Under the pieces are notes generated by a model. That model saw nothing but the letters and a program-made list of their open reading frames with translations, searched no databases and was not told the origin of the DNA. From Oscillospiraceae bacterium (GTDB taxonomy: Bacteria; Bacillota; Clostridia; Oscillospirales; Ruminococcaceae): a DNA stretch of 5,519 nt. Each line of letters opens with the position of its first letter. Within the stretch, counting starts at the first letter, position 1. The stretch is taken from contig JAITVF010000216.1 in assembly GCA_031285945.1 (NCBI GenBank), positions 1 to 5,519 of the forward strand. Direction: 5' to 3'. Position numbers and translations under genes: made by a program. This document shows positions 1-5,519 of this stretch, in pieces.

Positions 1-91
1 CTCCGCATTTAAAATGCTTTTATAATATTACACTATGCTTCCCCCTCCAGAGGCGGGGGAAGCAATAGAAAGAAGTATTTAAAATGCGGAG
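1..91. repeat. Palindromic intergenic element with terminal inverted repeats and a central hairpin
   Basis: The first 17 bases (CTCCGCATTTAAAATGC) are repeated in inverted form at 75-91 with 15 of 17 positions matching and the outer ten exact. Between them is a 9-base-pair stem (GCTTCCCCC at 37-45 with GGGGGAAGC at 55-63) that can extend inward by two C-G pairs past one mismatch, leaving a three-base loop, and outward by CTAT/ATAG with one bulged base. The arms between the stems are AT-rich and contain TATAAT at 21-26. The left outer repeat is itself a near-palindrome (GCATTT-A-AAATGC). The architecture resembles a small non-coding mobile or dispersed repeat, but no target-site duplication can be checked because the left copy starts exactly at the window edge. 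It could instead be a regulatory or terminator structure of a gene to the left. No coding capacity is seen. Confidence 0.5.
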
Positions 92-100
92 TAGTATAAG

Positions 101-134
101 TAAAGAGGGGGACCCCGCAGGGTCCCCCTCTTTA
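101..134 (-). terminator. Strong intrinsic-type terminator hairpin after ptsI
   Basis: A perfect 15-base-pair inverted repeat (TAAAGAGGGGGACCC at 101-115 and its complement at 120-134) around a four-base loop, about 60 bases after the ptsI stop. Read on the minus strand the loop is UGCG closed by C-G, which fits the very stable UNCG tetraloop class; on the plus strand the loop is CGCA and has no such feature. This favours function in the operon's direction. The U-run is short (CUUUA, partly within the stem, then CUUAUAC), so it is not a textbook intrinsic terminator, but the stem is strong. It may also stop transcription from the opposite side. Confidence 0.75.
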
Positions 135-153
135 TGTAGCCGAATGTAGCCGA
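134..153. repeat. Tandem duplication of a 10-base unit
   Basis: ATGTAGCCGA occurs twice back to back (134-143 and 144-153) between the ptsI stop and the terminator hairpin; the first copy begins on the last base of the hairpin stem. The match is exact. It is probably a small slippage duplication; no function is claimed. Confidence 0.7.
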
Positions 154-194
154 TTAACCGCCTGTATTGTGTCCGGAAAAAATTAGCCCGTACA

Positions 195-1859
195 TCAGCC
201 CAGCATCTTATCGCAAAGCGCTTTGCAATCCGCCGCGTTAAGGCCGCGCACAGCCTCCCGCACCCTGAGCACCGCCTGCGGGCTCATGGAAAGCTCATCT
301 GCGCCGCAGGCAATATAGCAGGGAAGCAGCGAAAGATCGGCGGCCATTTCCCCGCAAATGCCCACCCGCCGGCCCCGCATGTGCGCCTCCCTTACCACGT
401 GGCGTATCATACGCAGTATGGCCGGGGCGCTCAGATCATGAAGATAGCGCATCCGCGCGTTTGTACGATCTGCGGCAAAGGTATACTGAATCAGGTCGTT
501 AGTGCCTATGCTGAAGAAATCAGCCGTTTCGGCAAGCTTATCGGCCATGACGACAGCCGCCGGCGTTTCTATCATAACGCCGAGCTCTATTTGATCGGAA
601 AAGGGAACGGCGGCGGCGCGAAGGTCGCACCTGACCTCTTCAAGCAGCCGTAAGGCGCCCCGCACCTCCTCAACGCAGGTAATCATGGGGAGCATTATGG
701 CCAGCCGTCCGTACGCTGAGGCTCGCAGCAGCGCGCGGAGCTGCGTTTTAAAAATATCGGTAAGGTCAAGGCAGACGCGGATAGCACGGTAACCCATCGC
801 GGGATTACGCTCATCGGCCATGCGCAGGCAGGGCGCTTGCTTATCGGCGCCCAGATCCAGCGTGCGAATAACCACCCGGCGGGGCGCCATGTCGCGCAGC
901 ACCTGCCTGTAGGCTTCAAACTGGCTTTGCTCAGACGGCGGATCGTCGCCCTCAAAATAAAGAAACTCGCTGCGAAACAGCCCAATTCCCTCGGCTCCCT
1001 GAGCGAGAGCGGCCGCCGCCTCGTCGGGACGGCCGATATTGGCCATAAGCTCGACGGTTACGCCGTCCTTCGTCACGGACGGCATTTTCGACAGCTTATG
1101 CAGCCGGCGCTTTTCGCGGCACAGCTCACGGCGCTTTTGGTCGTAGCGGGCGCGCGTTTCCGGTGTGGCGTACCGCACTACAGCGCCGTCCTCGCCGTCC
1201 ACTATGATCTCCTCGCCGTCCACAAGGCTGTAAAAGCCTTCGCCAAGCTCGCTCACCGCCGGAATTCCAAGGCTGCGCGCCAGAATGGAGGCGTGTGAAT
1301 TCATGGCGCCGCAGCGAGAAACAAAGCCCAGAACCATACGCTTATCGAGCCGTACCGTCTGGCTTGGCAGCAGCTCCTCCGCCGCGACGATCACCGGGCG
1401 CTTCAGCTCTGCGGGCGCGCCGTCGCCCTCGCCGCGCAGAATACCGATGAGCCGCCGCGAAAGATCGTCCACATCGGCGGCTCGCCCCGCCATGTATTCA
1501 TCACCCGTTTGCCGCAGCTGCTCCATAAAACGCCGCCCCGTAGCAAATACGGCGTAGTCGGCGGACATCCGCCCGCCAAGGACAGTGCCCTCCAGGCACT
1601 CGATAAAGTCCTCGTCCTCCAGCATTATGCTCTGAATTTCAAAGATTGCGGAGCTTTCCTCTCCGCAGGCGGACGGCGCGGCCCGATATAGCCGCTCAAG
1701 CTGCGTTTTGGCGACCGACACGGCGTCGCGCAGCAGTACTAGCTCAGCCTCGGGATTCTCGGTTCTGCGCGGGGCGGGCGCGTCTGCGCTTTGGCGCAGC
1801 AGCAGCACCGGCCCGGCGGCGATACCGCCGCTGACAGAAAGCCCCTTAAGCACCGGCAT
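195..1859 (-). CDS. ptsI: Phosphoenolpyruvate-protein phosphotransferase (PTS enzyme I)
   Basis: A complete 554-residue enzyme I (E. coli EI is 575), starting at ATG 1859. It uses PEP to phosphorylate itself on a histidine and then passes the phosphoryl group to HPr in the cytoplasm. Domain order is normal: an N-terminal HPr-binding region (start MPVLKGLSVSGGIAAGP), the phosphohistidine domain with active His189 in MNSHASILARSLGIPAV, then the PEP-binding TIM barrel. Catalytic residues fall on the E. coli numbers: Arg296 in GIGLFRSEFLYFEG, Arg332 in VIRTLDLGADK, Glu431 in MIETPAAVVMAD, Asp455 in SIGTNDLIQYTFAADR, and Cys502 in VGICGEMAAD. There is no N-terminal GAF domain, so it is not the PtsP/EI-Ntr form. 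The active-site loop reads GAMNSH instead of the classic GGRTSH, a divergent form; the histidine itself is intact. It is the last gene of the unit, translated one base after ptsH, and is followed by a strong hairpin. No EII gene is in the window, so its final acceptor is unknown. Confidence 0.95.
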   Translation of the reverse strand: MPVLKGLSVSGGIAAGPVLLLRQSADAPAPRRTENPEAELVLLRDAVSVAKTQLERLYRAAPSACGEESSAIFEIQSIMLEDEDFIECLEGTVLGGRMSADYAVFATGRRFMEQLRQTGDEYMAGRAADVDDLSRRLIGILRGEGDGAPAELKRPVIVAAEELLPSQTVRLDKRMVLGFVSRCGAMNSHASILARSLGIPAVSELGEGFYSLVDGEEIIVDGEDGAVVRYATPETRARYDQKRRELCREKRRLHKLSKMPSVTKDGVTVELMANIGRPDEAAAALAQGAEGIGLFRSEFLYFEGDDPPSEQSQFEAYRQVLRDMAPRRVVIRTLDLGADKQAPCLRMADERNPAMGYRAIRVCLDLTDIFKTQLRALLRASAYGRLAIMLPMITCVEEVRGALRLLEEVRCDLRAAAVPFSDQIELGVMIETPAAVVMADKLAETADFFSIGTNDLIQYTFAADRTNARMRYLHDLSAPAILRMIRHVVREAHMRGRRVGICGEMAADLSLLPCYIACGADELSMSPQAVLRVREAVRGLNAADCKALCDKMLG

Positions 1860-1860
1860 A

Positions 1861-2118
1861 TCAGTAATTCTCCTCAAAAAAGGCAAGAATTTCGTCCTTT
1901 AGCTTTTCCTCGTCGCCGCCCTCGATTTCCACCCGCACCGTTTCGCCGCACTTTACGGCCATGGTCATAAGGGCAAAAATCCGTTTCGCGTCGGCCCTGC
2001 GGTCGCCGCAGACGACAGTCACCCGGGTATCAAGGGGCTTTAGACGCTTCACCAGCTCGCCGGCGGGACGCGCGTGCAGGCCGAGCTCATCCTGAATCGT
2101 ATACTCGAACGACGTCAA
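1861..2118 (-). CDS. ptsH: HPr-family phosphocarrier protein lacking the regulatory serine
   Basis: An 85-residue HPr, the usual family length, starting at TTG 2118. HPr is the small cytoplasmic carrier that takes a phosphoryl group from enzyme I on His15 and passes it to EII proteins or other acceptors. The active-site motif GLHARPA places the histidine at residue 15 and its partner arginine at 17, exactly as in E. coli and Bacillus HPr; this also supports the TTG start, since the GTG at 2127 would add three residues. The sequence stays colinear with Bacillus HPr through residues 45-54 (KRIFALMTMA), where the normal pattern is KSIMGVMSLG. Position 46, the serine phosphorylated by HPr kinase, is arginine here, so Gram-positive CcpA-type signalling through this protein is not expected. 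The acidic C-terminal helix (GDEEKLKDEILAFF) is normal. It sits 16 bases after ygfK, and its TGA stop is one base before the ptsI start, so translation is probably coupled. It could serve as a dedicated carrier rather than the cell's general HPr. Confidence 0.93.
   Translation of the reverse strand: MTSFEYTIQDELGLHARPAGELVKRLKPLDTRVTVVCGDRRADAKRIFALMTMAVKCGETVRVEIEGGDEEKLKDEILAFFEENY
1870..1875 (-). promoter_or_regulatory. Ribosome binding site of ptsI inside the end of ptsH
   Basis: GAGGAG lies ten bases before the ATG at 1859 and within the last codons of ptsH. It decides against the longer reading from TTG 1886, which would overlap ptsH and add nine residues (MPFLRRITD) not expected at an enzyme I N-terminus. 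Confidence 0.7.
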
Positions 2119-2126
2119 AGCAACCA

Positions 2127-2133
2127 CCTCCTT
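2127..2133 (-). promoter_or_regulatory. Strong ribosome binding site that fixes the TTG start of ptsH
   Basis: AAGGAGG is a near-perfect Shine-Dalgarno sequence, eight bases before a TTG codon at 2118-2116. It begins two bases after the ygfK stop codon. A longer reading from a GTG at 2127 would start inside this site and leave no room for ribosome binding, so the TTG is preferred. Confidence 0.8.
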
Positions 2134-2134
2134 A

Positions 2135-5110
2135 TTATTGGGAAGCGAGCTGGGCGAGGCCTTCCGTTGTTTTTACAAGGCTTCTTATATCGTCTCCAAG
2201 AGTTGAAACGTCACTGAATTCGGTAATTTTGCCGTCCAGCCTTAGTCTAAGGCTTCCGCCCCCGGCGCGAAAGAACCCGGGGTTTTCGCTCGCCATAAAA
2301 TCCTCCTCATTGCAAAACAGGGTGAATTTATCCCTGTAGGGCGCTCCCTGCCAGGGGCAGAAAACCTGGCAGTTGCCGCACTCGTTGCACAAGGCGTCGA
2401 GATGTACGATCTGCCTTTTACCCTGCGCAAGAACCGAAATATTGGCCCGGTTGGGGCAAACATCAACGCAGCACTCGCAGACGGTGGCGCATTCAAGGCA
2501 GCGTTCCGTTTCGCGCAGCGAAGCGCCCGCGTGGCGCAGTATTCCCTTTTTGCTTCTCGCCGATTCCGAATCGGGGTTATTGTTAAGGGAGCGGCAGCCC
2601 TCAAAGCGTTGCCCCGTGATTGCCGCGGCGCAGCGCAGCGCGTCGCCTATAGCCTGCGCCACGGTGGAAGGCCCAAGACGGGCGTCCCCGGCGATATATA
2701 CCCCCGGGCGCCCCGACTCCAGGGTCTCGCTGTCTGTAACGGGCATACCCCGACCGTCGACCGGGACGCCCAGGCTTTCGTATAGCGCGCGGTCCACCTT
2801 GTCACCGACTGCGGCGATAACGGCGTCGGCGGGGATATCAGTCATTCTGCCGGTGGGAAGGGGGCTGCGCCGCCCCGAGGAATCGGGTTCGCCCAGCTCC
2901 ATTATCTCGCAGGTGAGAACCCCGTCTTTGTGGCTGACGGGGGACATAAGCTCCACAAGCTCGACTCCCTCCGCAAGGGCAAGCTCAAGCTCCTCGGAAT
3001 CGGCCGGCATATATTGCCTGGTGCGCCGGTAAACAAGGGTTACGCGCTCCGTGCCGGGCAACCTACCGGCGGCCCTTGCCGTATCCATGGCTGTGTTGCC
3101 GCCGCCTGTGACCACGATGTTTTTGCCCAAGCTAATCTTATCAGGATCCCGCTTGAATTGCTCGAGAAAGGACAGCGCGCCCAACGCAGCGCCCTCCTCA
3201 AGCTCAAGGACGCCGCTCTTCCACGCGCCGACGGCCACGATGATTTCACCGAACCCCTCGGCCCGCAGGCTGTCGAGGCTTTTGACCTCCCGGCCGGTTT
3301 TTATCTCGACCCCCATGGCCCTTACGAGCGCGACGTCTTTATCGATCGCCTCGTTGGCGATTCTAAAATCGGGGATTATCTGGCGGACGATTCCGCCTAG
3401 ACTTTCCCGTTTTTCAAAGACGGTGACGGGATGCCCCGCGCGGGCGAGGAAGTAAGCCGCCGCGAGCCCCGCCGGCCCGCCGCCGATAACCGCCACCGGC
3501 TTCCCCGTTTTGGGCGGAGGCTTTATAGTCGCAATAAAAGAATCGTACCCCTTGCGGGCGACCTCGAGCTTGACCTCGCGGATATGAACGCTGCCCTCGT
3601 AAAAATCGCGCGTGCAGCTGTCGGTGCAGCGGTGGGAGCAGATGGTACCCGTTATAAAGGGCAGGGGATTGCGCTGTGCCACAACCGCCATGGCCTCGGA
3701 ATATTTGCCCTCCCCCGCGAGGCGGAGATAGGCGGGGATATCCTGGCCCAGCGGGCAGCCGTGTTGGCAGGGCGCGGTAAAGCAGTCGAGTAGGGGAAGG
3801 GGCTTATTAATCTTGCGGGGGGGCTTTTCTCCGGCGGGCCTGCGGTACAAGGGGCTATTCAGCGAAAAGGCGGCGAGCTCGTTAAGCCTTTTAATATCCA
3901 CGCCGGCAAAGGTCTCGTCCTTGCGGCCCGAGAGGGCGCCCGCGATCTGGTTTAGCCGCTCGTAGCCACCCGGCTTCAGTATAGTGGTGGCAAGGGTTAT
4001 GGGCCAGACGCCCGCGTCGCGGATGGCGCCTATATTGTGAATATCGGCGCCGCCCGAGTAGCTTATCCGCAGATTGCCCTCAAAGGCCGCCGCCAGCCTT
4101 CTCGCGACCTCGATTGACAGAGGGAAGAGCGACCTGCCCGACATATACATCTCTTCGCCGGGGAGCTCGCCTTTGGTAATCTTTACCGGGAAGGTGTTGG
4201 TGAGCTTTACGCCAAAGGTGAGTGAGAGACTCTGCGCCAGCTTCTGGAGCCTTTTAAGCATGGGTACGGCGTCATCGAACCGCAGATCGTTTCTGAAGTG
4301 GTGGTCGTCGAAGGCGACTCCGCCGAAGCCGAGACTGTCCAGAGTTTTGCGGGCATAGTCGTAGCCCAGGAGTGTGGGGTTGCACTTTATAAAAGTGTGA
4401 AGCCTTTTTTCGGCCAGAAGATATGAGGCAATACGCTCGATCTCGTCGGGCGGGCAGCCGTGGAGGGTCGAAAGTGTGATGGAGCGGCAGATATTGGGGC
4501 TGATAGAGTCAACGTAAGAAGAGTCCACGTTCTTAAAGCGGGAAAGATTTTCCCGCGCCCAGGCCGCGCACTCCCGCCACGCCTCGGTAGCTCCCGCGTT
4601 TTTAAGGCCTTCTATAAAGCTGTCGATCTTTGGGGTTTTTATCCCCTCGAGATCGTAGCCCACACTCATGTTGAAGATAAAGCCGTCGGGGGCGCCGAGT
4701 GAAAGCTCGCGGCTTATAAGCTTTATGGCGAACCAGCCGCGGATGTATTCCTCAAGCGCCTGGGGCACATACAGCTCCGTCGACCACTCCACGTTGTAGC
4801 ACTCGTCGGGCGCGAGAATGCAGGGCTTCTGAACCGGAAGCTCCTCGCCGTCGAGCATCTGCACAGTTTTGAGCTCAAAGAACCGCCCCCCCGCTACATA
4901 GGCCGAAACCAGATTCTGCGAGAGCTGAGTGTGGGGGCCGGCGGCGAGACCAAAAGGAAGCTCCAGACTTTCGCCGAAGAGTTCGAGCGCGCCGTTATCT
5001 TTATTTCTGTACAGCTTTCGTATCCCGAAGACAGAGCCGTCCCGCTCATATTCGGTAAGGATTCTGTCCATAAGCCTTGCGAACGGAATCTGCCTCATCC
5101 TGTCGCTCAT
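2135..5110 (-). CDS. ygfK: YgfK-type NAD(P)H-dependent iron-sulfur flavoprotein (annotated as putative selenate reductase subunit)
   Basis: A complete 991-residue protein, close to the roughly 1030 residues of E. coli YgfK. Residues 1 to about 420 form a dihydroorotate-dehydrogenase-like TIM barrel (AAGPHTQLSQN near 57, FNMSVGYDLEGIK near 146, HGCPP at 217-221, CNPTLLGY at 243-250, FGVKLTNT near 299, SYSGGADI near 350). Residues 440-520 form a dihydropyrimidine-dehydrogenase/GltD-type iron-sulfur module with Cys443, 448, 452, 491, 495 and 499. Next comes an FAD Rossmann fold with GGGPAG at 543-548, a nested NAD(P)H fold with GGGNTA at 669-674 and a YRR motif at 694-696, and the closing FAD motif YIAGDARLGPST near 805. 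Residues 871-918 form a C-terminal ferredoxin-like domain: Cys874, 878, 881, 885 followed by Pro, then Cys908, 911, 914, 918 followed by Pro. There is no signal peptide or membrane segment, so it is probably cytoplasmic. The family is tied to ssnA, xdhD and selenium-dependent hydroxylases; a role in selenate reduction or purine/urate breakdown is inferred from family context, and the true substrate is unknown. It lies in tight order between ssnA and ptsH. Confidence 0.95.
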   Translation of the reverse strand: MSDRMRQIPFARLMDRILTEYERDGSVFGIRKLYRNKDNGALELFGESLELPFGLAAGPHTQLSQNLVSAYVAGGRFFELKTVQMLDGEELPVQKPCILAPDECYNVEWSTELYVPQALEEYIRGWFAIKLISRELSLGAPDGFIFNMSVGYDLEGIKTPKIDSFIEGLKNAGATEAWRECAAWARENLSRFKNVDSSYVDSISPNICRSITLSTLHGCPPDEIERIASYLLAEKRLHTFIKCNPTLLGYDYARKTLDSLGFGGVAFDDHHFRNDLRFDDAVPMLKRLQKLAQSLSLTFGVKLTNTFPVKITKGELPGEEMYMSGRSLFPLSIEVARRLAAAFEGNLRISYSGGADIHNIGAIRDAGVWPITLATTILKPGGYERLNQIAGALSGRKDETFAGVDIKRLNELAAFSLNSPLYRRPAGEKPPRKINKPLPLLDCFTAPCQHGCPLGQDIPAYLRLAGEGKYSEAMAVVAQRNPLPFITGTICSHRCTDSCTRDFYEGSVHIREVKLEVARKGYDSFIATIKPPPKTGKPVAVIGGGPAGLAAAYFLARAGHPVTVFEKRESLGGIVRQIIPDFRIANEAIDKDVALVRAMGVEIKTGREVKSLDSLRAEGFGEIIVAVGAWKSGVLELEEGAALGALSFLEQFKRDPDKISLGKNIVVTGGGNTAMDTARAAGRLPGTERVTLVYRRTRQYMPADSEELELALAEGVELVELMSPVSHKDGVLTCEIMELGEPDSSGRRSPLPTGRMTDIPADAVIAAVGDKVDRALYESLGVPVDGRGMPVTDSETLESGRPGVYIAGDARLGPSTVAQAIGDALRCAAAITGQRFEGCRSLNNNPDSESARSKKGILRHAGASLRETERCLECATVCECCVDVCPNRANISVLAQGKRQIVHLDALCNECGNCQVFCPWQGAPYRDKFTLFCNEEDFMASENPGFFRAGGGSLRLRLDGKITEFSDVSTLGDDIRSLVKTTEGLAQLASQ

Positions 5111-5118
5111 TAAAAACG

Positions 5119-5124
5119 CCCCTT
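5119..5124 (-). promoter_or_regulatory. Ribosome binding site of ygfK
   Basis: AAGGGG lies eight bases before the ATG at 5110, just after the ssnA stop codon. It is a moderate Shine-Dalgarno match, weaker than the site before ptsH. It supports the ATG at 5110 over the second in-frame ATG at 5098. The N-terminus also aligns from its first residue with E. coli YgfK as I recall it (MGDIMRPIPF against MSDRMRQIPF here). Confidence 0.55.
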
Positions 5125-5519
5125 TTACCTGGAGTTTATACGCTCAGCCATAGCGCCGGCATGCTCACGGCACTTTGCCATAATCCTTTCCTCGTCCACG
5201 CCCAAAAGCTCGCGGTCCTTCATCCTAACAACGCCGTCTATTATAGTTGTTACGGCGCTTTTGCCGCTCACACCGAAGAGAATATGGCCGTTCGCGTTAT
5301 CCGCGGTCATCGGGGTGAGGGGGTTGTAGTCAAAGACGGCTATGTCGGCCGCCGCCCCCGGAGCTAATACTCCCAGAGGGGTATTAAAGCTGCGGCCCGC
5401 TATAAGGGCGTTGTTGGCGAAAAGCATCTCGGGAACCTCGACCCAGGCGGCGCCGGGGTCGCAGAGTACATGCTTGTGAATGATGTTGGCGACCTTCTCT
5501 GATTCCAGCATATCGTTGG
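5125..5519 (-). CDS. ssnA: SsnA-family aminohydrolase, C-terminal part (cut by right window edge)
   Basis: About 130 C-terminal residues of an amidohydrolase-superfamily enzyme, ending in TAA; the start and most of the metal-dependent barrel lie beyond the right edge. The visible part begins near NDMLESEKVANIIHKH, a segment typical of SsnA and related chlorohydrolase/guanine-deaminase-like enzymes. It continues through the late barrel helices and ends in the beta-sandwich-closing region with GAAADIAVFDYNPLTP, NGHILFG and VRMKDRELL. As I recall it, the E. coli SsnA tail has closely similar motifs (ADIVLFDYN, NGHLLFG, VMKDYQL). The metal-binding histidines and aspartate cannot be checked because they lie upstream. 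SsnA is a predicted cytoplasmic metal-dependent aminohydrolase encoded with ygfK and selenium-dependent molybdenum hydroxylases in anaerobic purine-degradation clusters; its exact substrate is not settled. Fourteen bases separate its stop from ygfK, which argues for cotranscription. An ATG at 5511 is internal and is not the true start. A generic guanine deaminase is the main alternative, but the ygfK neighbour favours SsnA. Confidence 0.86.
   Translation of the reverse strand, partial: NDMLESEKVANIIHKHVLCDPGAAWVEVPEMLFANNALIAGRSFNTPLGVLAPGAAADIAVFDYNPLTPMTADNANGHILFGVSGKSAVTTIIDGVVRMKDRELLGVDEERIMAKCREHAGAMAERINSR

Noticed and set aside
21..26. TATAAT as a plus-strand promoter -10 box
   Set aside because: The matching -35 region would fall at or beyond the window edge, and the sequence sits inside an AT-rich arm of the palindromic element with no plus-strand gene downstream.
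37..63. Central hairpin as an independent intrinsic terminator
   Set aside because: Neither strand has a U-run directly after the stem; it is better explained as the core of the larger palindromic element.
186..197. TGA stop of ptsI as a possible selenocysteine codon, given the selenium-linked neighbours
   Set aside because: Reading through adds only three residues before TAA, the protein already has full family length, and no selenoprotein motif surrounds the codon.
837..1298. Plus-strand open frame of 153 codons opposite ptsI
   Set aside because: Antisense to conserved enzyme I catalytic blocks, with no recognisable motifs and no convincing ribosome binding site.
1860..1886. Upstream TTG start for ptsI giving nine extra residues
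   Set aside because: It would overlap ptsH. The ATG at 1859 has a good ribosome binding site and makes His189, Arg296, Arg332 and Cys502 fall on the standard enzyme I numbers.
2373..3032. Long open frame of 219 codons on the plus strand opposite ygfK
   Set aside because: It lies wholly antisense to the well-supported YgfK coding sequence; the translation is rich in Ser, Arg and Pro with no domain motif, typical of a GC-rich antisense shadow.
2930..3400. Plus-strand open frame of 156 codons opposite the FAD/NADPH part of ygfK
   Set aside because: Shadow of the conserved Rossmann-fold coding sequence; no family resemblance.
1..5519. CRISPR array, tRNA, rRNA or riboswitch
   Set aside because: No regularly spaced repeats, cloverleaf or conserved riboswitch core was recognised. 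Nearly all of the window is coding, and the one 194-base gap is accounted for by the repeat element, hairpin and duplication.

Overview
The window carries four genes, all on the minus strand. They lie head to tail with only 1 to 16 bases between them, so they look like one transcription unit read from the right edge toward the left. In transcription order they are: the C-terminal part of an SsnA-family aminohydrolase (the gene runs off the right edge), a complete YgfK-type multi-domain iron-sulfur flavoprotein, a complete HPr phosphocarrier, and a complete PTS enzyme I. No promoter is visible, because the operon starts outside the window. The left 194 bases hold no gene. They contain a strong hairpin terminator for the operon, a 10-base tandem duplication and a roughly 91-base palindromic repeat-like element at the very edge.

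The GC-rich coding sequence, strong purine-rich ribosome binding sites (AAGGAGG, GAGGAG), a TTG start and the company of ssnA and ygfK suggest an anaerobic, GC-rich member of the Clostridia, possibly a gut Oscillospiraceae-type organism. This is inference from style and gene content; the sequence holds no taxonomic marker.

In other bacteria ssnA and ygfK belong to the selenium-linked purine/urate-degradation cluster, with xdhD-type molybdenum hydroxylases, hyuA-like amidohydrolases and ygeW/X/Y. SsnA would act as a hydrolase in that pathway. YgfK would move electrons between NAD(P)H, FAD, iron-sulfur clusters and a TIM-barrel flavin site. What stands out is that the two general phosphotransferase proteins, HPr and enzyme I, follow directly in the same unit with no sugar permease (EII). 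Enzyme I keeps its catalytic residues at the E. coli positions (His189, Arg296, Arg332, Cys502), and HPr keeps His15, so PEP-driven phosphotransfer should work. However, HPr has Arg where Gram-positive HPr has the regulatory Ser46, so it cannot be phosphorylated there by HPr kinase. The pair may be a dedicated relay kept out of ordinary carbon catabolite control, or it may simply have landed beside the purine genes. The sequence alone cannot decide.
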